From Panorpa germanica (lineage: Eukaryota; Arthropoda; Insecta; Mecoptera; Panorpidae): 64,000 bases of DNA. The notes below the pieces were generated by a model that worked only from the letters and a program-made list of their open reading frames with translations, did no database searches and was not told the DNA's origin. Shown here one piece after another: positions 53,834 through 64,000 of the stretch; the stretch's first letter is position 1, and each line of letters starts with the position of its first letter. The stretch lies in NCBI GenBank assembly GCA_963678705.1, contig OY783221.1, positions 2,914,001 to 2,978,000 of the forward strand, given 5' to 3'. A program made the position numbers and the translations under genes.

Positions 53834-56800
53834 CAGTGGCGGATCAATCTGGGGCTTTCAGGGATATGATAAAATGTGCTAATACACCCTACTGACAAAA
53901 GACGTCTATAGTTGCCACAGTGTGAGCAGCTCAAAGATTATGATAAAATATCTATTTCAGAGCTGATTATTTAAACAAAATTTATCATAACAAAATGTTA
54001 TGAATTGGGTTAATAAATTATAGAAAAAAAACTATCAATTTGTTTTAGAATTGAATAGATATTTTAATTAGAAATAGTATCGTCTCATTTGGAACACCCT
54101 GTACTGTACTAAAAATATCACTCAATTGTAATAAAGCATCTGAAAACATTTAATACATACATACATAAACGTCTTAATACATACCAATTGTTTCGTCGCC
54201 ATTAACATGAGTGAAGCTTATTGTGATTCATATATACAACTGGTTCCCAAACTAGTATTGGATTAGCTATTTTATCTGGGATCCAATGAAGCCTTAATTT
54301 ATATACTTTACATGTATGTATTAAATAAAATCAAAATGATCGTGAAACTATTATAAAACAAAAATAAATCAAGATTTTTAGTTACAAATTGAGAACCATT
54401 CATTTGGAATGATAGAATGGTAACTGATAGAACATACAAAAAAAAAAGATGAGGTATGTTTAACTATTAAAATTGGCAGCCATTCAACCGCGACATCATC
54501 ATGAATTTATTCGGTAGGGATTCCTAATATACCTACTACATTTGCTGTTTTCATTTTTGTATTTGAATATAAAAATAAAAACAATAGAACATACATTGTA
54601 GATTCTTGTTTGACTATTGTAAGAATTATGACACTTTGCCAGCAAGTACACGTGGTTAGTTATATAGGTGATATTACAAAGATATAATAGGTGGATAAAT
54701 AAATATATGACGCGGTATATAATATACTCGCCTCCCGCCCAAGACAGCGGATTCACATTTAATTTTCTTCCAGATTGTTTATGTTATTACACTCCATATT
54801 TCACTTCTGGTTAGCATTATGTGTACAGACAGTCAAATTTCATATAATTTTTTAAAAAGAAGTAGAGGTTCCGCCATACTACTAGTGAGTAAAAGTCAGA
54901 AATACTGCCACTAATCGTGTAAAAAGCTACAGTAGTTGTTATATCTCAAAATATATTAAAAGTAACTTTTATATATCAAATAATCTTAGTAACATTTACG
55001 TTGCTGATACATTTATATTAAACTAGTATTTTCGATATAAATGTTTTATATTTTCCGATTTTTATCACATATTTTTTATACGTTACATATTTACTACATA
55101 ACTGTTACGTAAATTCTACGTTTACTACAATGTACATTATTATATTTGTGATCAAACCTAATCTAAATCTAAGACAAAGAATTATTTGTATTTATGTAAA
55201 ATAGAACATAAATCAGTTATATAGTTAAAACATAAATAAAATAAAAAATGTATTTTCATAACACGACATAATTTATGTTTTCTAGTTTGGATTATGATTA
55301 TAATTATAATTTAACACAAAAATATAAAAGAACTAATCCATCTCATCATTTAAAAACAGTGTCATTAAATAGAATATTTAAATGATTTAAATTTTTAATT
55401 TAATCGAAAATATTTCACAAAACAAGACAAGCTCAGGCATGTATACCATAGCAGCTGTCATGACTGTCATAGTGTCATGGACTCATATCTTCTGCCAAAT
55501 AATAATAATAATTATTAAATAATATTCTACATTAATACATATTTGTTTTATTATTTGTATTTTGTGGTGTCTGCGGCCAGAAATAAGCTCGTAAAATTAT
55601 AACGGGCGTAGACGCAATATTTTACTGTCAGAATTTCAATATGTTTAAATTATAAAATATATTAATATCGAAATTGCGAAAGTTTGACATCATGTTCAAG
55701 GTCATCTGTATGCCATGCCACTAGACACGTGTTTGATAAATTAGTTTCGATTAATTATGACAAATCAATTAATATTGTTCTATTATGTTGTTTCATTAAT
55801 TGTATAACATTTTAAACAAGTCCAAATTAGAATATTTTGTGACAAGTTATATACATTTAAATTACTTACTTAAATATAAATATTATTTTACTGTATACCT
55901 TATACTGGACATATACGTAACGATTTATCGGACGGGTTACCTTTACAGGTAAACCGGAGCATGTATGTGATAAAACTGTACGTTATACGATACAATCCCG
56001 CTTCGGTTTACCGGAAAAATAGGTCACAAAACGTTGTATATTAGATAAAATCATTTAAGAAACTGATCACTTTTGTTACGACGGATAAACCTTGAATACA
56101 CTTATATATACAGAGAAGTGCGTTATTCAAATACATGTACTCAAAATGCAAATACAAAATAGTAAATACCTATTTTTTATTTTGTATTTAAATATCTTAT
56201 AGAGATAGATATAGAGTATAGAATTTTATATTTTATTTAAAAACTCTTTCAAACCTATTTGGAAAATACAAAATACTTTTTTCATTATTGTTATTTGATA
56301 GTATTAATCAGAAAATATTATTTTTTGAATAAAAACTAAAACCCCAATAACAGTAGCACTATCTATGATCTAAATATATATATCCTTTTCTCTCAATACT
56401 TCTCCAGATTGAATATTTAACAGCAAAGTATTGTAAAAATTGTTATGTATGAATTTAATATATTAAATAAATAATATATGACGCAAGCGGCGGTAAAGAT
56501 ATGTAATAAATATTATTAAACAATAACGAAACGTCAAATATCTTTCAATAATGACAGTTTTCATATAAAATCCATTACCCTAGCGCTGTTCTGCGTTGTT
56601 CGGTGCTGCGCTCTCCAATTCTAATAAGTTCTAATGTCTGTTTATTTGTTTTAACACATTTGTGGTTAATATATTTTATATCAAAACGATCTGAAATAAT
56701 ATTTAACTAATGCAAGCAACGGTTATAATTTATACCTTTAAGAAATCAATAACTTATTAGCTATAGATTTATATTAACTTTCACTATTTCAATTTTTATA

Positions 56801-56955
56801 ACATTTTCTTTTTATTCTTTTAATAAAAATATTTCTTGCAGTTTATGATATAGTGTGTTTTAAGACTCGTTAAAAAACTGTAGAACGTTAGAAAGTAGAA
56901 CTATGAGAGCAATTGGATTACGTTTCGGGCCCTGCAATTGACTGATCCGCCACTG
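53834..56955. mobile_element. possible 3.1-kb hAT element (paired termini) in spalt intron 2
   Basis: CAGTGGCGGATCA at 53834-53846 is mirrored by TGATCCGCCACTG at 56943-56955, a perfect 13-bp inverted pair of classic hAT type. Subterminal sequence is also shared in part (a GGGCTTTCAGGG / GCAGGGCCCG patch). The 3.1-kb span is the size of an autonomous hAT, yet the interior is AT-rich with no transposase frame. The flanking octamers (TGATAAAC, TATTTACC) do not match, so these could be two separate solo ends. Confidence 0.5.
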
Positions 56956-57787
56956 TATTTACCTCTGAGAATATTTTTCTAATAAAAATTAATCTAATAA
57001 AAAAATATATATTTATTAGCAATATATAGGTAAAATAAAGTGAAATATACAGTTTTATAAAATAGTATTTATTACAAAATTTTTACAGTATCTGCTTTTA
57101 CTGACACCTTGGCTAATATCAATATTCGATTACCAAGTAACGGATATATGGACAATTACAAATTACAATAATAATTTATTTTTTAATTAAAATAAAATCT
57201 ACAAATCATTAAAACTACTGGACCGTTTAAAAGAAATCGATTTATTTTTATGCTATTTTTAAAATAAAATTTTTATTTAATTTTGTTTATATAAAAAAAA
57301 ATTATATACTTTTTAATATAAATACAGAATTGATATTTTTAGATTAATTGGTCTTTTTGGAGTAATTCTATTAAGTTTTATATCGAAAACAGTTACTTGC
57401 TTTAATAGTTTATAATTTTGATATCAATCGCTATTGAATTTTGATCAAATCAGTTTTAAATCAAACTGTATCCTTTTAGTACGGTATATTGAATAAACTA
57501 TAACATTATTAAATAATTCATTGATTGTAAGTCAATATAATATTCAATTATTTCTACTTTTACGGCCTCTTTCCATTATACGAATTCGGAAACTTCAAAC
57601 TAAGAAATATAGAAGTGAATAATAAAGAATAATAATGACAAAAAAAATTAATGATTTGTTAGAGCTTCATTAAATAAAATACTTTCAAAAAATTTATAAC
57701 CAATGCACTGAAAGAAAATCATCTAGAAGATTAATTGTTTATTGATTTAGTTATAGGAAATTATTCTTTAACAAAATTAATGGTCTT

Positions 57788-57963
57788 TCAACAAGAGGTG
57801 TCATTTTAAATCAATAGAAAGACGAATGTTTTCGTGAAAAGTGGCGATATTTTTATTTTAATCTAAAATACTAACTTTGAGATTAGTAATGAAACACAAT
57901 ATCTGCCAAATATCATCAAAATGTTGCGTTTTTCTATTGATTTAAAATGGCCGCTCTTGTTGA
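57788..57963. mobile_element. foldback MITE in spalt intron 2
   Basis: The 176-bp element is bounded by 37-bp inverted repeats (57788-57824 and 57927-57963; 33 of 37 pair). Both arms start TCAACAAGAG and share CATTTTAAATCAATAGAAA. The core is AT-rich and non-coding. A half-copy of the terminus occurs in intron 1 near 43832-43851. Superfamily unknown. Confidence 0.8.
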
Positions 57964-58418
57964 TAAACTCTTTATGTGGCACTATAAGATAACCTTAAAT
58001 GAAACAAAGAAAGAAAATCCAAACCAAAACAATTAAAGAATCCAAACAATTAATAAAATAAGAACATTTTACGCCTGTCGCTTATGCAACACGTTATATT
58101 CGTGAATGGTAGGTGATTTAAACGCCTGGTTTATATGCAACACGTATTTCTTATGCTTATGCATAATGAAATAATATATATTAAACATAATTAAAAGGCC
58201 TATATAAAAATCTCAGAGCAACTTTCTTTATTTAAGTCTTATTTGTGACGCTCTTGTGACACTCACGCAACGCTTATACTATTTAATAAAAACTCTTAAA
58301 TTGAACGATATATTTATAGTAAAATATTTATCAAATTAAAATTATAGTAATTATGTTTTAAAAATTGAATCTTTCACACAATTTATATTACAAACTACAT
58401 GTAAATATATTTCAACAG

Positions 58419-58552
58419 TTCGCGGAAACACAACCTGCAACATCTGCTACAAGACCTTCGCCTGTCACTCAGCATTGGAGATTCATTATCGCAGCCACAC
58501 AAAAGAACGTCCCTTCAAATGTGCTGTTTGTGATCGAGGTTTTTCTACCAAG
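58419..58552 (+). CDS. salm: spalt (salm/SALL) exon 3: first part of C-terminal finger pair
   Basis: Acceptor TTTCAACAG|TT; the two leading bases complete a Val codon with the last base of exon 2, then [13 protein letters not shown] follows. The exon encodes one complete C2H2 finger (C1085, C1088, H1101, H1105), the linker TKERPFKC, and the first half of the next finger (C1113, C1116, then DRGFSTK). It ends on a codon boundary at a good donor (AAG|GTGAGA). The Drosophila Salm junction reads GVRGSTTCGICYKTF, so the join is well supported. The rest of the last finger (expected to begin GNLKQHM) must come from a further exon. I looked for it in 58553-64000 and did not find it, so the gene runs off the window. 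Overlapping frames at 58365 and 58475 are shadows or read-through. Confidence 0.93.
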
Positions 58553-59387
58553 GTGAGAACATTATATACACATTACCGTACATTATATACCATACTTGAT
58601 GCATGTACAACGCACTACAGTGTACATCAATATATCAAATTGAAAACAGCTTCTCTTCTAATCACTATTATTTTATTATATCCATGTATTAACAACGTGA
58701 GAATTTTAATATAATAATAATAATATTTAATGTTCTATAAACGTTATTATTTATAATGACTGTAATTAACAAACTTTCAACTTCCTCAACTTTATTTATT
58801 ACTCAAAATTATAATAGGACACCATTGTTATTAAATAAGTTGCCATTTTTATTATGCATAAAGGGGACACTGTAGGAAACCGAAAAAATATTATCCTATT
58901 ATATCTGTGGCTAAAAAGGACAATGTCAAAAATTCCACAGATGAATCATATTGAAAGTTTTCTTTAAAGTTATTTTTAGTTCCAATTGACAAAAACTAAA
59001 ATATTTGTTTCAACTTTTGCTGCTCAAACTTGAATTTATGCATTTCATGTGCTGAAAATTTTAATAATTTCAAAATAAAAATGACCTTGATCCTTTTAAC
59101 TCCAAGCTACAGATATAAAGTTATGTAATATTTACTAAACATTTACCTTCAAACGTACTCGTATTTACTACATAAATCTTACATAAACACTTCGTTTTTT
59201 GGGACTTATTAAAAGCAATAAGACATAGTTCACAATCTACAAAAGTCCCCTATATAATAAGATGAAATTTTGTTAAAAAAAAGGGTTTTTTTTACTATTA
59301 TACGAAATTATTATTTTGCCAAAGATTCATCTTAATCAATCAATCAAGGAATTAGTTTAAACCATACGTTTTTTCTTTATATATTGA

Positions 59388-59500
59388 CTGCTAAACACAG
59401 TTACATATATTTAACGTTTATTTAACATAACAAAGTTTGCCTTTTACATAAAAATATAGTTTAATATAATGTCAGGTTACGTAACAAGGTACGTTAGCTT
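59388..59500 (+). repeat. GCTAAACACAGTTACAT repeat, copy 2
   Basis: GCTAAACACAGTTACATATA, then TTTATTTAACATAACAAAGT and CAGGTTACGTAACAAGGTAC. Direct relative of 27638-27720, in spalt intron 3. Confidence 0.65.
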
Positions 59501-60113
59501 TTTATGCAAGAATATAAAATGATAAACTTATTAAAATAAATTAAAATAATGTTAAACTTCGGTAAATAATGAAACGTAACGTTAAGTAAAAACTGTTACA
59601 TGAATTTACGTTTTGTGTTTACCGGGACGTAATAAGTTAACAAACTGTACATATAATATAAGTTCTATAAAATTGTAAAGTTAATAGAAAAAGCTATACA
59701 CAAATTATCGACACATTAGATGCAAAATAAATAGCGCTCACACATACACTCAAACAAATAAACGTTTGTATGTTGTTAAATATATGATACACTATAATTT
59801 ATTAAATTAATCCTTTTTGTGTGTATTTATAATTTATGAACTTTGCTAGACGTAACATCTTAAATATTTCTGTCTGTTACTCTCGTAATCCCCTCTGCCT
59901 CATACTGGCCTGTAATAAATGTCACAACAATAGCTAAAACAAAGGTTACTACAAATATTTTTGGCAAAACATCATTGTAATTAGTCTAGGGAAGTATCGC
60001 ATTAGCAGTTATTAGTTTGATATCTCATCGGATAAGTTATTACTATTAAATATTTATTTTTATACTTTTCTCGTAACTCTAAACTAAAATATTACATATA
60101 TCTTACATAAATC

Positions 60114-60314
60114 AATATTGAAATTAAAGTAGAATTGTGGCTTAGATGTTGTAAGGATCCTAATAAGGATAATGATAAGGATCTAGTAGAAAAGAAACGC
60201 GGTTGCCTCACGTGGACCTTACAGGGAAAACCTGATAGGGCTCTGGTCGGGAATCTGTTATGTATAACGTCTCTTGCAGCTCTTATACTCGTGATTAATA
60301 AAAACTCTTATTAA
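60114..60314 (+). other. unassigned open frame without ATG in spalt intron 3
   Basis: A plus-strand frame with no stops for 67 codons ends at TAA 60312-60314. It contains NDKDLVEKKRGCLTWTLQGK, then PDRALVGNLLCITSLAALIL (hydrophobic). It has no in-frame ATG and is less AT-biased than its flanks. It does not resemble the Spalt C-terminus. It could be an exon of another transcript, a transposon relic or chance. Confidence 0.2.
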
Positions 60315-60785
60315 GTTTAAATTATAATTATACATAAATCTTGTAGAAATAGAACTGTTTAATTCTTCCACTTAATTGTCAAATATTTTGAGAATTATAA
60401 TATCATAGACACATAAGTGTGTCCGTTTTTTTTCTTTTTTTTTTTAATTTTTCTTAACTGTGTCTCATCTGTCTGACAGCCGACTGGCCGTGTAAATAAT
60501 ATGCAAAGCGCAACGTCGCATACTATGCAGTTTGTAATTGCGACATAGAAAATTAATGTTCAGCGCTAACACGATACCTAGAGCTGAGAGTAAAGAGGAG
60601 AGCTTGAGAAGATAAAGACACTATCACAGGACCAGAAATTACTACACAACTTTCGTAAAACTAATTAGAAAGCTGTCGTTCTTTTACATATTATTTGTGT
60701 AGAATGTATGTTACCCGTTGTACACAGTACGGGAATTTAAGGTTTATTTAACATAATAAAAGTTACGTAAACAGTATTTGTCCAC

Positions 60786-61153
60786 CTAAGGTGAAACGAT
60801 ACTTGGCCATTTTGACTCGCGAAATATATATAGCGATACCGCAGGTTAAATATTATCAAAAGAAAACATGTTTTTTTATGTTTAAATCGTTTTATGTAAG
60901 TAACTATAAACGCGAATCAAAATCTAAAGCTGCAATTAGTTAGATGAATAACGTATCTATATTTTAAGCTTTCTTCCACTGACTTTTAATGAGTTGGAAC
61001 CGCAAAAATACGCTTTGAAAATGAATATTGCTATATTTTCTAGTTAAATTCCAATTTTTATGTGACTGGGATATTATCGAATACTCTATATATTTTTAAG
61101 TCTTAAGCGTAAGTTTGAGAACCATAATAAACGTTTTAAAATTATGGCAAACC
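60786..61153 (+). repeat. two-part dispersed repeat, copy 2
   Basis: Starts AAGGTGAAACGATACTTGGC; segment Y runs to about 61000, then segment X (TGTGACTGGGATATTATCG to TTATGGCAAACC) at 61053-61153. It lies in spalt intron 3. Confidence 0.8.
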
Positions 61154-63784
61154 CTTAGAAATATTGACATACAAAGTTTTACATAATGTCAAAGAAACAT
61201 TTTATATATCATAGTCTACTTTCTTTCTACAAAAGTGCTTCATTATTTTTAAATATGAGCACGTTTTAGTTTTTTGAAACCCGTATATACAAAATGTCAC
61301 TATAAGCTGCTTGCATTACGTAAATTTACTCTAACCGCACTTATAGCATGCGTCTCAGTTAGACATAAATTGCGATTAATGTTAGGTATATTTTTTACGG
61401 AACAGGTTACATTTACTCATTGTCATGAGAACTAGTCTTGCGATACCCGCTTTACTAATTCTACTTGTCGTGTTTTGGATTCTAGGCGTCCCCACGAACT
61501 CCTCTTCCTCGAGACGCAAAACTCAGACGCGTCAAAGTTTTATTACAGTGTCTCAGACTCAGATCTTTTTACATCAAATTGTCTTAAATTATATATATGT
61601 ATATATATATATTATTCTATGTTTCTATATCAAAAACATATATGTTATATACATTCTCGTATATGATGTACATATATATAATACATATCTTCTTTATTTT
61701 TTAACGTTTTATAACCACCATACTGTCTGCGGCGCTTATTTTCTTTATGACTTTAATTTCAAATATAATTAAATTTATGCAGTCATCATTTTATATTTAA
61801 CTTTCATCTCTTGCGTTATCATTAGAGATATGATGATAATTTCACATAAAATAAGAAAATAAAAAGAAGAAAAATTCTGAATAATATTTTACGAATATCG
61901 AGAATGTAAAAGCAGATATACAGAAAAAATAATGGGTCACATTACATGGTTTATTATTTACTGAAACTGTATATATATTTAGCTCACTCTCTTCAAAATT
62001 TTATGACGAATTCTTTCATAAAAAGATCTTTATACATATTATGAAACGAAAATTTGCCATTAATCACAATTTCATATATTTTTAATGTTTACTTGTTTAC
62101 CTGATACATAACAATTTTTATATTAACATAATTACAGTGTGTTACGTAACAAAAGTTATCTTTCAATATAAATTTACATTTTCTGATTTTACTAAGGCTT
62201 TATATGCAAAATTATATAATGTTATGAGAATATATTAAATTAATATATTAATAAGTAATTTTTAATATCTTTTGCATTTATTTAATGACAATGTAACAAA
62301 ACGTAATGTTAGTATCTTTAATTCAACCATACGTACTTTTTCTAAAATGAATTTAATTAATATAGATGAAATATTAAAATGTATCCGGCGGTTCCACTGC
62401 CTTTAAGCTTTTTAACAGCTTATTTATTTGCACTTTAATTTCGAATATACAATTGTATTTAATAATAATAAAATATACTTATAAATTAAATTGTCTTTTA
62501 CGAATCTGACATTAGTTTGTTTTTAATGAAATTAATCGTGACTAAAAACTTAATTAATGTCATATTTCATATATTATTAATTTATTTTCTTTATTTTAAT
62601 ATTCTAAATTTTTAATTATTATATTCTCTAGTTACAAACATTTTTATAAAACATTTAAAAAATCATAATTTATCACACTATAAAGAATTTTTTCATACGT
62701 CTGCAAATTTAAATACAGTTGTAATTATAAAATCACACACACTTACACAATGTTACATATAACATATTCATTTATTTTTATAACGATGTATTAAAATTCC
62801 AATACAAACATGCGACGAATAGAAGAGAGATAACTCAGACGGAGTTCAGAATAGAGAAATAAAGTAGAGTTATTTTAGTTTTGATACAATAGAACTGTGT
62901 TATATATATATGATATACTATACCATAGGTCTTTACATTGTTATATAGCATTAAACATCTTACACTCTCTTCACTAGTGCTGAGCAACACATTAAAAATA
63001 TCGGCAAAATAAAGTTTAAATACAAAAAGAATATTCACAAAAGAAACATATTTGTTATATACATTTAAATGTAAATTCCAGCTTGTGTTATATTAAGAAA
63101 TAAAGTGAAATAATATATATTGCTAATGACATAAAATTAAAACTGAAACTCAGTAACTGGAAATGGGAATTAAGACTTAATTCAGGATTAGATTCATAGC
63201 AAAATAGATAGTTAAATATTTATCCGAAAAACTAATACTAGAGAATACTTCTTCGAAAGCGGTTTAATTTTAAAATAAACCAAATTTGCATTTATACGTA
63301 AAAAGGGGTTCTTAAAATTATGGTAATCTATTAAAAGGAAGTTTTATGATTCTAATAATCGAAAAATATGTTATATTATGATTCTAATAGGAAAATAATA
63401 ATCACCAAACGATATAGAATAACTTAAAAGTAACTTTATGTTAAAAAAATACAGGTAACTGTTAATATTAAACGTACAGTTTTGTTTTTACAACCCATTA
63501 GATTCAAATTACTATTGCGATCATATTGGAATTAGTTTTTAAAGATTATATTTTATAAATACCTGGCTTAATTATTTTTCGTTTGAGAATAGGCGCACTT
63601 TAAAGGTAAAACACCCTTTAACATGTTAAACAAACAGAAGATGCAAATAACCTTATCTCCAACATTATCTTCGTTATTTGGTATTTAGGATTAATATTTT
63701 ATATCAATTTCTTTATCTAAAAAACTTAAAATATAATAATAAATTTGCATTAATTTTAATATTAAATTGATAAAACTATATATC

Positions 63785-63838
63785 GATGTTTATACTAGGT
63801 AATATCGATATTGTAGTTAAAATCGAATTCCCATCACT
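63785..63838 (-). mobile_element. single hAT-like terminus
   Basis: On the minus strand from 63838 the sequence reads TAGTGATGGGAATTCGATTT, a form common at hAT-derived MITE ends, followed by ATATCGATATT. Only one end lies in the window. Confidence 0.3.
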
Positions 63839-64000
63839 ATATTTTACACATCTACTCACAATCTGAATTCTATATAACTTTTAGACTATATTGGCTTTCA
63901 GCCAACAGGCAATCACTCCTGCTACACTACATTATATTATTTTTAGTTTATTAACAACTACAGAAAGTCCGCGCCGATCTTTAGATTTATATTTTTTAAT

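Larger units (their letters stand above)
51969..58418 (+). other. spalt intron 2
   Basis: Intron of 6450 bp, phase 1, donor GTAGGC and acceptor ATTTCAACAG. It contains two hAT-type terminal sequences in inverted orientation (53834 and 56955) and a foldback MITE (57788-57963). The rest is AT-rich with many stops in all frames and no recognisable gene. Confidence 0.85.
58553..64000 (+). other. spalt intron 3 (partial, runs off window)
   Basis: Everything 3' of exon 3 is inferred to be intronic, because the last finger is unfinished at 58552 and no continuation was found. It holds dispersed repeats (59388-59500, 60786-61153), an unassigned open frame ending at 60314, a G+C-richer patch near 61425-61580 and a hAT-like end at about 63785-63838. 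A short, unusual terminal exon could have been missed by eye. Confidence 0.6.

Noticed and set aside
60202-60225. Candidate last spalt exon after an AG at CTTACAG|GGAAAACC
   Set aside because: Frame reads GKPDRAL, not the GNLKQHM expected to complete the finger.
61425-61772. 115-codon frame containing SSSSRRKTQ, considered as a spalt exon or SRRKQ-type motif
   Set aside because: The serine/arginine stretch is followed by IYIY runs from a TATA repeat; it lacks GNLKQHM and lies 3' of exons that encode fingers, where an N-terminal motif could not be.

Overview
The window is AT-rich arthropod (almost certainly insect) DNA. It holds one recognisable protein-coding gene, a spalt (spalt-major, sal/salm; SALL family) zinc-finger transcription factor on the + strand. 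The insect assignment rests on the predicted N-terminus, which aligns with the MIQFG...KYGI start of Drosophila Salm, on the Spalt-type paired C2H2 fingers, and on arthropod mariner and hAT debris. Lepidoptera would fit, but I cannot fix the order from sequence alone.

Layout: 1-41,380 is a gene desert with no convincing cellular gene. It is built from dispersed repeats: an inverted pair of about 525 bp (5140/9238), a 500-bp element in three direct copies (6866, 10053, 12960), internally deleted mariner and hAT elements, a LINE 3' end, foldback sequences and long (TA)n tracts. About 41,400-42,775 is a less AT-rich island with a perfect NRF-1-like palindrome, a GAGA tract and an initiator-like TCAGTC; I read it as the promoter and 5' UTR of spalt. 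Coding exon 1 is 42,776-42,851, intron 1 is 5.96 kb, the large exon 2 is 48,810-51,968, intron 2 is 6.45 kb, and exon 3 is 58,419-58,552. The splice phases agree at both junctions.

The gene is incomplete here. Exon 3 stops in the middle of the last zinc finger, after its two cysteines and before its two histidines, so at least one more exon must lie 3' of base 64,000; I did not find it in 58,553-64,000. The visible part encodes about 1123 residues: an N-terminal C2HC finger, a Gln-rich oligomerisation segment, a finger pair, a finger triplet and the start of the C-terminal pair. Short motifs between them resemble CtBP-binding and SUMOylation sites.

I saw no operon, CRISPR, tRNA, rRNA or dedicated defence or biosynthetic system. 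The most unusual signals are non-coding: the triplicated upstream element with a very conserved core, two strong foldbacks, a hAT insertion with a perfect 8-bp target duplication inside a mariner remnant, and a repeat whose two halves are inverted relative to each other in its two copies.
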